Positions 47,401 to 58,400 of a stretch of DNA of 64,000 nucleotides are shown piece by piece. The translations under genes were made by a program, and so were the position numbers. How positions within the stretch are numbered: position 1 is the first letter of the stretch; every line of letters begins with the position of its first letter. The stretch is from contig BSBK01003560.1 in the NCBI GenBank assembly GCA_027943335.1, positions 2,171,001 through 2,235,000 on the forward strand, given 5' to 3'. The notes beneath the pieces are model-generated. The model had not been told where the DNA came from, did no database searches, and worked only from the letters and a program-made list of their open reading frames with translations. Origin of the DNA: Chamaecyparis obtusa (Eukaryota > Streptophyta > Pinopsida > Cupressales > Cupressaceae).

Positions 47401-49668
47401 TATATTGAAAATGATGAATCATTTCTTCCATATCCAATGTATTCTACTTCTTGAGATAATGAAGTTATTCCTTCTTGTGAAATGAAAATCAAAGTTGATA
47501 GAATAGATAAAGGATATAGTTGCATTAGATTACATATTTTGATTGATGAAAGAATATAGCGATTTCCATGATGTAGTTTGTATATATATTTCTTTACTCA
47601 CAATGATCAATTTTCCATTGAATAAGATCATACACTTATCCCTCCAAAATTTAGTGTGAAACAATGAATACATGAGATATTGGATTGAAATGTGGAACTA
47701 TAACACAACAAATATACAACCTATAAACCTCTCTGATTTAGTCACTAGTAAATCTATGCTTGAAATGGATCAAAAACAAACAAGCAAAAGTAGAAAGAAG
47801 AAACCACATAATCTTACAATGTTATTTTCTAGATTTCAAGAGAAAATTACTCTCTGGAATTTGTATGGGAATAACATTATTCCCATACCACAGATAATAT
47901 TCTTCTTCATTACATTATGTCCCTGATTAGTATTAACTTAAGTCTGAAATCCTAACATAACCTAGCTATTAGACACTAACTCCTATTAAAATAAGTTGCT
48001 CAACAATGTCATAAGACTATACCCTATCCTAAGCAAGCAAGAGGGACCCACCATCATTTCAACCCTTCATAAATATTATTATTTAAAAATTTAAGTTACC
48101 ATAAAATATTGCCACCATAAAAGTGGCGCAGGGCTTTAAGTTAAAATGTATGGGAGTTGGCTAGAAAGTGAGGGGGGGGGACCACTAGTCATGTCACCAA
48201 CTTGACTCCCCTTCCCTATTACTCAAAACCCATGCCACCCTCCTTGCAATGATAAATTATTAAGCAAACTTATTTTCTGCTAGTGGTGGGGAAATCTGAC
48301 ATATTATTTAATGCCCCTTTCCCTTGTCAAAGTCTCCCACGTGCCCATGTGAGCATGGACTAGGGATGAAACAAAAAAAAGAGAATTTTTTTCAAACCTT
48401 TTTCTTCTACTCACGTAGCTTATAGGCTTTGGGAAGTGGGGGTAAAGTGGTGGGCTAGGTCTTTTCCTTTACCCCACTCATTTCCTCCTTGAATTGCGCC
48501 CACCTTGGGATGGGATGCTTTAAGGAGGGTACATGTTGGATGGGTAGTAGACTAGTCCCTAGGATTTTTTTGGTTTTGTTTATTAGAATGTTTATTTATT
48601 TTGGTAATTATATATTAAGTTAGATGAATAGGTTGGTGAGTGAATTATTTGATTAATGGGTATAGAATAATTAGGGACTTAAATTGCTTGTTAGGTTTTA
48701 ATTATTGATAGTGTAAATAGAATTAGCTTTTGATGTATTAATTGATTAATTTGATGTTTTATTTTATTCATTTGGTTATATGTGTAAACTAGTGCAAACA
48801 AGACTAGCAATAATAAAATTGGGGATTTAGTTAATTGGTGGTATGATACTTAAGATGATTGTCCTTTTTTATTATTAATTGAACCGATTAGCTAATAAAG
48901 GAAATGAATAATTCTTAACATGTAGAATCAATAACTGAACTATTAGTTAGTAAGTAAATAGATTGGTGAATTGTTAGATTGGGGTATACTCAATGTATGA
49001 CATTAACCATTTAGATGATAATTGTAGATTTTAGTCATTAAACTTTATTATTGGTAATCAATGCAATAGACTAATAGTTAATAGTATTAATGTCCCGACC
49101 TAACTAAGTATGAATCAAATTATTAATTTAGTAATTTATCGGGTATATGTTCTTACACCTATAGTAGTGGAACTTCTAAAAGGACAATAGTCAATTCAAT
49201 TAGAGGCCATTTAGACAATAGGACCTTCGACATTAGTTGGATGAAGGTCTAATTGAGATAGAGTACCCTCGATAAACCCACCTATGGTTATACTTTGTTG
49301 TGTACATTTTCTAAATGATTAACACAAGAGTATCGATAGTAAATCAAAGGACTAAGTTAACTTGTCATATATCAATGATGAATGGTGTTATGAACTATCG
49401 AATTGTTTGGTATAAAATTGGAAGAAAGATTAATACCCTAGGTACTAGGAATGCACCTAGAACTTGAGCTCTTAATGGAAACTGTATACACTAGGGTTCC
49501 CATTTTTCAGGGTCTAAATCTTACTACATTAGTTGATAGCTTGATCTTAGATTGCACCGGCATAGCCAATGATGAATTACACTTAGCCTTTGAAAGACAT
49601 CCCTTAACTTTTCACCCTTAAAAAAAAATTTGTTAGATTTTTTTGGTTGCTTGTTTTTGGGCATGACA
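44497..49668 (+). repeat. Solo LTR of a giant-LTR family (5,172 bp)
   Basis: It begins TGTAAGGCCCAACC and ends GGGCATGACA, flanked by TCATA. Deleting it with one TCATA joins GAA CTC ATA to GAC TAG GGT CAA in one Tat-like pol frame. I see no internal second copy of its start, no primer site and no coding domain, so it is a single LTR left by LTR-LTR recombination. The termini resemble the LARD-like element (TGTAGTGCC..GGGGCATTACA) and element G (TGTAATGCCC..GGGGACATTACA). It contains a minisatellite (46735-46850) and a G-run (48172-48180). 48120-48540 is GC-richer than its surroundings and might be a smaller insertion, though I could not find its ends. Confidence 0.8.
46735..46850 (+). repeat. 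26-bp minisatellite, about four units
   Basis: The unit GAAGAGGCATTTGGATATGTAGCCTT is written here in two parts, GAAGAGGCATTTGG then ATATGTAGCCTT. Unit two carries a 10-bp internal duplication (GCATGGATAT). The last unit is degenerate. Confidence 0.8.
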
Positions 49669-49673
49669 TCATA
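49669..49673. repeat. Target-site duplication TCATA, right copy
   Basis: Matches 44492-44496. Confidence 0.85.
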
Positions 49674-51540
49674 GACTAGGGTCAACCAAGGGTAACACAT
49701 ATCGAAGAGTTTCAAATCACAGAAGCACTCCTAAGATTCATGGAAGCATTAGGCCAACAATCTGAACAAGAACAAGAATCAACTCATGTCTGCAAGCTTG
49801 ACCCTAAGGGATGCTTCAGGGAAGAGAAAGTCTTTAGCTACACAATTGAAAAAGAAAAGAATGAGTCCTTTTGTAAAAAATCCTCTGGGGCACATTATGA
49901 CTCTAAAAAAGTAAAAATAAAGGGTGTATCTTAAGGTGAAAACCTCTTTGAGGTGCTAGAAAATGAGGACTTGGCTCTTCCCCCCATCTAGGACTATAGG
50001 TCAGAGAAATCATCAATCATCATTGAGGAAACTAAACCAGTCAACTTCAGCACTAAAGAATACCCAAGGATCACATACATTGCAACATCTCTAACTGAAG
50101 CAGAAGAAATGGATTTCACAATGCTCTTCCACGAAGCTACCATCAATGTTGCATGTTCATATGCACAAATGCCAGGACTTGATCCAAATCTAATTGGTCA
50201 TAATATTGTAGTGGATCCTAGTGCCAAACCAGTAAAACAAAAGCTTCAAAAAATGCATCCTAAGGTAGCCCTATTAGTAAAACTAGAATTGGAGAAGCTA
50301 CTACAAGCCAAAATCATCAGAGCCATTAATTAATCAAAGTGGATCTCAAACATGATGTCTGTCACTAAGACTTCAGGAGAGATCAGAATTTGCATAAACT
50401 TTAGAGACTTGAACAAAGCATGTCCAAAGGATGATTTTCCCTTACCAAACATCGACATGATAGTTGATCTCATAGCAGGCCATGAGATGTTGTCACTCAT
50501 GGATGGCATCTCAAGGTATAATTAGATTAGAATAGCAGAGAAAGACCAACACAAAACAACATTCACAACACCATGGGGTACCTTATGCTACAATATGATG
50601 CCATTTGGGCTAAAGAATGCAGGGGCCACCTATTAATGAGAAATGACATCTATCTTCCATCATATGATACATAAGATCCTTGAAGATTATGTCGATGATA
50701 TCCTTGCAAAATCCAAGACATGGCTAGAACACCTTGACATCCTTGAAAGTGTGTTTGATCATCTACATCATTATGGACTAAAGCTAAATCGAAAGAAGTG
50801 TGTCTTTAGCATACATCTAACAAGATGCTAGGCTTCATCGTATCATGACATGAAATAGAGATTGGCCCAAAAAAATTCAAAGCCATAATATAAATGCCTC
50901 CTCCCAGAACACTCAAGCATCTTAAAATCCTACAAGGCAAACTACAATTAGTGAGTCATTTCATATCACAACTAGTAGACAAGTGCCAACCTTTCACGCA
51001 TGTACTATGCAAAGCCACCAGCTTCAAATAGGATCCTATATGCAAAAGGATCTAAGAGAAGCTAAAATAATATTTGGCTAACTCTCCCATCCTTTTACTG
51101 CCAGTCCCAGGACACCCTCTAATATTATACATCTATGCAACTATTATAACATTGGGGGCACTATTAGCACATCTTGATGACAATAGAAAATAAAGGGCTA
51201 TCTATTATATCAGTCAAACTCTTATTGACTATGAACTCAAATACTCACCAATAAATAAAGCATGTCTTGCAGTGGTCTTCGCCACTCAAAATCTTTAGCA
51301 TTATATTCTTAGCCACACCATCAAGCTCATTTCAAAGGTGGACCTACTCAAGTATCTTTTATCAAGGACAACATTAACAAGTTGAATGGAAAAATGGGTC
51401 GTGTTTCTAAGCAAGTTTGATCTCTAGTACATAGATCGAGAAGCAATCAAAGGGCAAGTAATTACCAATCAGCTAGTAGAATCACCTCTTATGGATGCAT
51501 ATCCACTAATCATGGAATTTCCTGATGAATATCTATGCAT
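49674..51540 (+). pseudogene. Tat-like pol: linker, reverse transcriptase and first RNase H
   Basis: The frame resumes at 49674 (GQPRVTHIEEFQITEALLR; TAG where Trp is expected just before). The pre-RT segment has EEMDFTMLFHE and DPNLIGHNIVVDPSAKPVKQK. RT shows RICINFRDLNKACPKDDFPLP, LSLMDGISRYN with a stop where Gln is expected, MPFGLKNAGATY followed by TAA TGA (Gln and Arg expected), and YVDDILAKS (about 50688-50714). The catalytic YVDD is intact. The first RNase H follows (RAIYYISQTL, ELKYSPINKACLAVVFATQ). It copies element RNA to DNA inside the particle. Confidence 0.85.
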
Positions 51541-52040
51541 GATCAAATAACAACCAGCATGAAAGAGATACTTTGATGGATCCTACACATCGCATGGATC
51601 GGGGACATGAATCCTCTTTGTCACACCTTAAGGTGACTACATCCCCAAATAATTCAAATTGGGATTCCCTTGCACCAACAATATTGTAGAGTATGAGGCA
51701 CTCATCTCAGGCCTCAAAATAGCTATCTAATGGAACATTATAGAACTAAAAGTGTTTGGTGATTCACAATTGATAATCAAGAAAGTCCTAGATGAATTTC
51801 AAACAAAGGATGATAAGCTTCTACCCTACAAGGAACTAGTAGATAGATTTAAAGAGAACTTCTTGAATCTACAGTTCATGCAAATACCAAGACTTAAAAA
51901 AAAAGCAGACGATGCAATGGAAACCATTAGATCCTTATTGGAAATCTCTCGAGACTCAGCACAATATGAATTCTTAGTCAAGAAGCTCCACATGCCTACT
52001 TATGAGAATGTCAATTCAAAAATAGTGTGCATCTTGGTTG
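51541..52040 (+). pseudogene. Tat-like second (archaeal-type) RNase H
   Basis: YFDGSYTSHGSGT (about 51568), NIVEYEALISGLKIAI and FGDSQLIIKKVLDEFQTKD (about 51755) match the additional RNase H domain known from Tat/Ogre elements. It sits between the RT-associated RNase H and integrase. The catalytic Asp of YFDGS, the Glu of EYEAL and the Asp of GDSQL are all present; stops occur at a few Gly/Trp/Gln sites. 51752-52048 is open. Confidence 0.78.
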
Positions 52041-53311
52041 GTCCTTAGTCCCCGTGGTACTACAACATTCATGCATATCTTAAAAATGCTATCATATCCC
52101 CCTATCTCACCAACACCCAATGCCAAAACCTAATTCTTAGAGCATCCCACTACACTCTTGTAGCAAACACCCTTTATCATCGAGGATATCACAACATCCT
52201 CTCTAGGTGTTTAGATTTAAATGAGGTCATCTTGGCTTTACAAGAGGTATACACTATAATTTGTGGTGCCCACACGAGTGGCATGGTCCTAGAAAAGAAT
52301 TTTCTTAGATTTAGGTATTAATGGCCAACAATAGAGCATGATGCTTATGAATTTGTAAATAAATTCTTACCATGTCAACAGCATGCCAATCTGATTTATG
52401 CTCTAGCTCAAGGCTTGCATCCTATCATGCCACCTTGGCCATTTTTATGTTGGGGCTTTGAACTCATTGGGTTAATCACTCCCCTTTCCTTAGATAGACA
52501 CAAATATATCATAACAGTCATATAATACTTTACAAAGTGGGTTGAAGAAATTCCACTCATCCTCACTACTAGCATTCAAATATCCAAGTTCATCCTATAC
52601 CATATCATTTGTCACTTTGACATCCCATCTATCATCTTCACAGATCATAGCACACCTTTTAAAAACCAACATGTGGATGATCTGTGTGCCAGACTCCACA
52701 TCCATCACCATTTCTCCAACCCATACTTCCCCCAAGGAAATGACCAAGTTGAGGCAACCAACAAAATCATCTTCAAAATCCTCAAGAAGGTTATCAATGA
52801 TTATGGTCATGACTGGCACCTCCAAATAAATCCCACCCTCTGGGCCTATCATACTTCTTATCACACTTCCATAGGAACCACCCCATATTCCCTTTTATAT
52901 GGTGTCTAAGCCATCTTACCCATAGAGGTCGATCTTCCTTCATTGCAGGTCTCCATGAAGAACTACACCACAAATGAAGACTATCGCGTAGCACGCCTCA
53001 CACAGCTTGATCTATTAGATGAAAAGAGGCAACAAGAATATGATCACCTGGTTGTTTACCAAAATTGACTCAAAAGGATCTATAACAAGAAGATTCATCC
53101 TAGACAATTCCAAGTGGGTGACATCGTCCTCAAGAAAAATTAGAAAGTGCAAGCACATCTAGAGAAAAAAGGCAAGTTCAAACCTACTTGGTTGGGTCCT
53201 TATGTTGTCACAACACGCTTTGGCTCTAGAGCCTATTAGCTTTCAACACTAGAAGATGAGCCGCTAGATGATCCTATCAAAATCATACATATGAGGTGAT
53301 TATATGCTTGA
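52041..53311 (+). pseudogene. Tat-like integrase
   Basis: The zinc-binding region shows YHRGYHNIL (about 52176) and FLPCQQHAN (about 52365), with the first Cys of the expected pair replaced by Phe. The core has GFELIG with Glu for the first catalytic Asp, IIFTDHSTPFKNQHVD with the second Asp present (about 52632), and QGNDQVEATNKII with the catalytic Glu present (about 52735). The C-terminal part has RQFQVGDIVLKKN and WLGPYVV. Stops at Gln/Trp positions break it. It ends near 53311 before an A-rich tract. Confidence 0.82.
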
Positions 53312-54715
53312 ACTATATCTTGTTAAATCTAGAAAATTCATTAAAATTGGAAAAATCCCCAAAAATACAAAAAAAATCAAAAAAAAGAAAAAGAAAAGAA
53401 AAATAATCATCAAATGGTGAAAACTTGGCAATTCAAGCACCTTGGACAAGTATGTTTGTAAAAACCTGGAAATAGGCACCATACACAGTGGACCGGGTCA
53501 TTATCTATCAAAATCCTATCACCCACCCATCCCAATCCTAATCCCAAATCCTCTTTATCCAATCCCCATCCCCATCCTCCTATCCCACTCCCTCAACTTC
53601 TGTACATATCCACTGTAAATATCTCCCCATCCATTGTACATATCATAGCATTTTTTTGTACATATCCTCGTTAGTCCTACAACAACTATGATCAGATAAC
53701 TTGTCCCACCCATCCTTGTACTTCAACAAATATTTTTTTTGTCAACTATCTTTGATCACCATGATTATCCTTGATTCATCATTTTCCACCAACAACACAT
53801 CATCCTCCTCATCACACAGGTCCTTGAGGATGTATCCTTCCTCATGTCTGACCTAATCTTCCATCAATCAACTTGGGTCCATGTAGGATGTATCCTTCCT
53901 CACGTTCCAACCTTATCTTCCCCCCATCAATCAAATCAATCCTTCTCCTTGGTAAAGGACATTTTTTTGGATTTATCACTTTGGTCTTGGATTTTGTCCT
54001 TTGGATCTTGTTTATCTTTTACGACTTCTTATTGACCCTCTCCTCATGGTCGCCATGATCCTTTATATCATGGTGCACTGCGAATGAGGACAATCTGGGG
54101 CAAGGTCTTTTGATATTTTTCTTCTGCTTATGAGTCATTCGGATATGACCCTTGCAAATTTCACATTTGATCTTATGGGTTACATGGTACACTTGGAAAA
54201 TACCACGTGTTTGTGGTTTCTCTAGCATTGTTTCTACCATGCCTCCTTCTGTATTCACGCGTGATGCTGGGGCAACCCTTGCGTGTCTTTTTGCGCTAGT
54301 CCTATGCAATGCTAGTGACAAGGCCTTGAGTTCCTAGTAACCTTGGAAGGTCTCTAGCATTGCTATATCAAACTAGGTTGTGCTCTCCACATTTACACAA
54401 TGAGCTCCCCAAATCCCCCTCATCCTGTATCATATAGATTAATCTTGCATCTTGCATCCTTCATATAGCTTCATTCTGCATCCTACATTTCACATCATCT
54501 TGCATTCATTCATCCTTGCTCTTGGAAGGTCATCTATTTATCCCCCCTTCTCGTCTTTCTTCATCCTTTCCCTTCTGTGTTCTTTTTGAGAAAATTCCCC
54601 AAAGTTTCCTCTTTGCGTTATTTTCTCGAGGGGGCACAACCTCTTATCCTCTTATTCTAGCCCAGGGCATCTTATTTTCTTGTCTTTGACACCATGCCAC
54701 TTGTGGCATCACATC
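53312..54715 (+). other. Long 3' untranslated region of the Tat-like element
   Basis: 1.4 kb between integrase and polypurine tract. It holds an A-rich tract (53335-53405), a CATCC-rich stretch (53515-53610) and a short direct repeat, AGGATGTATCCTTCCTCA.GT, at about 53827 and 53886. A 100-codon antisense ORF lies at 54019-54321. Confidence 0.65.
54019..54321 (-). CDS. Short antisense ORF between Tat-like pol and 3' LTR, doubtful
   Basis: There are 100 codons from ATG on the strand opposite to pol. The product is basic, with a CEICKGHI motif and no recognised domain. Some Tat-lineage elements (for example Retand of Silene) are known to carry an antisense ORF in just this interval, which is the only reason to list it. 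The length alone is compatible with chance, and I cannot tell without relatives. Confidence 0.2.
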   Translation of the reverse strand: MSLALHRTSAKRHARVAPASRVNTEGGMVETMLEKPQTRGIFQVYHVTHKIKCEICKGHIRMTHKQKKNIKRPCPRLSSFAVHHDIKDHGDHEERVNKKS

Positions 54716-54729
54716 AAAGAGGGGCAAAA
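54716..54729 (+). promoter_or_regulatory. Polypurine tract of the Tat-like element
   Basis: AAAGAGGGGCAAAA directly abuts TGTAGACACG at 54730. Confidence 0.8.
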
Positions 54730-55971
54730 TGTAGACACGTAAAATCCCTTTGCTAAATAAAAACATTTTATTTTGCAAAAATACCTCATGACATCATCAT
54801 TTATTAATTAATTAATTATTTAATCAATTAATTAATTTTATTATCATCATCCCTTCTCCTATTTTAATTAAATACATTTAATTAAAGAATCCCTCCCAAA
54901 AACATTTAAATCCAATTTGAATGATATTCCTTCCAATTTATTAATTATTTAATAAATTATCCCTCAAAACCCTTTAAATAAATTAAATATTTATTGAAAA
55001 GCCTAAAATCCTAGATATCTTCTTGAAAACCCTAAACCTATCATCACTTTCCTAATCACTCCCTAAACTTTCTTAAGAGGTGTTTCCTAACCCTCTTAGT
55101 CTAAATCCTCATCCTTTGACTTCTGGTCAACCACCCTCATTAATGAGCCTTACATGCTCATTAATAGCCCCTTACACCTTCATTAATGGCTCTTACAACC
55201 TCTTAATGAATACCTATATCTCTTCTTCCACCTTGGTCCCCTAGCACACTTGTCTAGTGTTTCTCACACATGTGTGAGCAACTCTTAACCCTTATCCCTT
55301 TGACCATACCTCTAACCATACCCCTAACTCTACCCCTAACCCTGACTTTGACCCTAACTACCCTTTCTAACCCAAGCCCTTCCTCAAATCCTATAAATAC
55401 TCTTCATTCCAAGAGAAATTTACCAATTCACATCATATCATATTAAGCATTGTTATCATGTATTTTCATCTAGACTTAACTTAATTTCTAATAGTGTTAG
55501 ATTTAGCTCATTTTTATGCTTTCTAGCTCACTCTAGCTTAGCCTAATGGATTGAATCTAGTTTATTTCAAGCAATACTAACTATTTTCATTCATCTCATA
55601 TCCATCTTTTTGGTTAAAATTAACTTTGTATACTCATCCTTAATCTAGAAACTGCATTTGCTTTATTTGAACTCTTGGGACTCTAGGGGCAAAACAGGTT
55701 CACCATACCTGGTTTTGTGCCATTATGGGGTATCCATGGTTCCTAAATGATCCTAATCCTTCCTAAATAGCATTTGGGACATGCTCCTTATGTTTTGAGA
55801 GCACCACATCCCTATTCTAAGATCAAATCAAACGGTGACAGGGTGCTCTCGTTTAAGCTCAATCCGAGGTGTCTTGCAAACATTTTTTTCTATATGTTAG
55901 GTATATGATAATCTCACTAGTGTTTGACTATCTACGCATGTTATGAATAGGTTAGGTTTTCACTCATCACA
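54730..55971 (+). repeat. 3' LTR of the Tat-like element (1,242 bp)
   Basis: It starts TGTAGACACG and ends CTCATCACA. A TATA box CTATAAATAC lies at 55391-55400. A run of CCCTAAC-like words (about 55281-55375) lies just upstream of it in U3. The last ~300 bp match 30246-30547. CCAAG (55972-55976) is the predicted target duplication. Confidence 0.85.
55391..55400 (+). promoter_or_regulatory. TATA box of the Tat-like 3' LTR
   Basis: CTATAAATAC is followed about 30 bp later by pyrimidine/A-rich sequence suited to a start site. It is the strongest TATA match in the LTR. Confidence 0.55.
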
Positions 55972-57430
55972 CCAAGAACAACTACATATAGAGCAAGAAG
56001 AATAATAAATTATGGAGCTATCAGACAAATACATGAAATCAAATATAGGACATGGTCAAAAGAAGATAAAAAAATTGTAGAAGATGCAATAGTGTTTCAC
56101 TTTTATAAGTTCATAAAAATTTTTAGTAGGTTAAGACAGATTATTTATGACGAATTCCTTGACAAAATAAACATAAGATGGGTTGAAGTTGTCGAACATG
56201 AGAGACAAAGCAGAGAAAGAACCCTGATATTTGCAAAGCTAGGGACAAATGTTGAAGAAATTGATCAACAAATGAAGAAATATGAAATTAGATTTTCTAA
56301 AAATAATAGAATAGCTAAGATATTGGAAGGATTACAAGAATAAGTAGAAGAATAAATATTGAATGAGATGTAGAAAATTAACGTAAAAATGCCAAAAGAG
56401 AAAGAATTAGAAATTGATAAGATCTAAAAATTGAATGCATCGTTAGCACAAGAAGACGACATAGATTTGACAAGAGAAGAAAACCCAATAAGGTTTGATG
56501 AAGGACAAGTGAGTCAACCTATTGAAATATAAGATAAATCTAATGATGATATGAGTAATGAGGAAGATGAACAATTAAGGAATAACACATTATAGAAGTT
56601 ACAAATGCATACACTAAAATAGAATGGGTAACACATATTACTACCGATATGACACCCACTATTGGTGAGATAACATAAGCAGAATATGAAGAAGTACAAG
56701 TTGCAAGGGCATTACAAAATATGACAATGATTACAACAACACAATAAAAGAGGAAACAAGATTTGGAATCTCATGATGAAGAAGAGGACTTTGATGAAAT
56801 ACCTGAGTTTGAAATACTAAAGAGATATCCTAAAAAGATGTATTATGAGGAACATATATTATACGTAGAAAAACACAAAGAGAGAACAATCATTAAAGAA
56901 ATCTAAAGCACAAACTAAGGAAAAATATTATAAAGAAGATAGTACAAACAATTTCAAGCTTACTATCAGAAATTACAATGGATGAAGAAGAATCAAGTAT
57001 GAAATATCTAAAAAAATATGTAAATATAATAGAAAATCATCACAAAGTAAAGGCAGAACTAAAAGAAAAGATACAACAGAATTAACATACTTACAAAACA
57101 GAAGATAAGATAACAAAAATAACAGGAACACTATAAGAGAAACTTGAAAATATAAAGGAATCGCTAATTGAAGAATTTTTTTTTTCCAAGAAACTATTTG
57201 AGAAAGGTAATACAGTAATTAAGGAATCATGCATAATAGCTATAAATATGGATTTAATAACAATTGATCTATTGGGTACACTAGAAAACAATGATGGTGA
57301 AGATATTATTGACAAAGTAATAGGAGTCAAAGGACATATCAGTGCCATAAATAATTTGAAGAAGCAATGGAACACAGTGTTGACAAATATCAAGAACAAG
57401 CATAGAACTATTTTAGCAGAGGTAGAAACT
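55972..57430 (+). pseudogene. Copia-E remnant: decayed homologue of the Copia-B lysine-rich ORF
   Basis: Residues from about 56040 to 56340 align with residues ~158-255 of the 788-2605 ORF. Shared features are WSKEDKKIVEDAIV versus MSIEDKTKIEHAIV, then FLDKINIRW versus LDDKINERW, and RFSKNNRIAKI versus RFLVKNRAMQI. Downstream is Lys/Glu/Asn-rich sequence with many stops and shifts, as in the Copia-B acidic linker. A short open piece at 57248-57436 remains. Then comes the TTTGGCATT plus AAAGGGGGA motif seen in Copia-B's 3' region. It is probably the same kind of element, much older. Function unknown. Confidence 0.65.
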
Positions 57431-57553
57431 AGTTGACACCCAAAGGACAAATTTTTTTTTCCACCTTTGGCATTGTTGCTAAAGGGGGATAGAAGTACAG
57501 TTAAATGGGGGAAGTACTGTGAAGGGATAAATATCGAAGGGGGAGAGATACAA
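57431..57553 (+). other. 3' untranslated end of Copia-E with purine tracts
   Basis: AAAGGGGGATAGAAG (about 57480), AATGGGGGAAG and GAAGGGGGAGAG (57537-57548) resemble Copia-B's two tracts. The expected copia LTR start would lie at about 57549. Instead the LTR of element G begins at 57554, after TACAA, the predicted target duplication. Confidence 0.55.
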
Positions 57554-57930
57554 TGTAATGCCCACCCTAGCATCTTCCTATGTTAGACTGACATGATTAT
57601 TGCTTTGACACTTTGGATTATATGTTTGGACTATGATCACTATTTAGTTAGCATTTTTTTGAGACATTTGAGCATATCTATATATTTGGTAAGTGTAGTT
57701 TATTTGGAAATATTAAATGAGTTAGCATTTAATGATGAATGCTTAGAAATGAACTATCAGTGAAATGTTTTACATTGATTTATGTTTTGATGTTTATATT
57801 ATGATCTAACTCTACTGACCCCATTATGATTTTATGTTTACTAGTTGATGTGAGTGTAGGATGAGGAGGGGCAATCATAGTTACTCCTACAGGAGGTCCA
57901 CACGATGTCCCACTCTCCCTCCTTATCTTC

Positions 57931-58050
<120 letters not shown>

Positions 58051-58264
58051 ATGATGTAGGATGCAGGTACCAGGAATCATCTCCACTTGGCTACACAAGT
58101 CTGAGTGTGCCTTCAACATCCTAGAACTTTTGTTGTGTGGAGATTTAACCAAGCTACTCTCAAGGATACCTGTGGACTTAGTTTATGTTAGAAGGTTACC
58201 CTAGTTGGGGAATATGAATGCAGTCTTATGATGTTATCCTATGGTTAATGTTATGATGTTAGTT

Positions 58265-58400
<136 letters not shown>

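Larger units (their letters stand above)
29729..55971 (+). mobile_element. Tat-like Ty3/gypsy element carrying two nested insertions
   Basis: Order: 5' LTR fragment, 3 kb leader, gag, protease, RT, RNase H, second RNase H region, integrase, long 3' untranslated region, polypurine tract and 3' LTR. Chromovirus B (34443-40790) and a solo LTR (44497-49668) sit inside it. Without them it is about 14.7 kb. Hallmarks of the Tat/Ogre lineage are the CxYHxxxGHxTxxC-like gag motif, the DNGS protease motif, the extra RNase H and the long untranslated flanks. The left end is truncated by Copia-D. Sequence to the right of 55971 is Copia-E, the presumed target. Confidence 0.85.

Noticed and set aside
48120..48540. 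Possible small nested element in the GC-richer part of the solo LTR
   Set aside because: I could not find terminal inverted repeats, LTR ends or a target duplication, so it is only mentioned, not called.
44535..49530. Alternative limits for the 5 kb insert: TGTTGTAGTATC start and CTTACTACA end
   Set aside because: These limits give no matching duplication and do not rejoin the pol frame. 44497-49668 gives perfect TCATA copies and an exact frame join.
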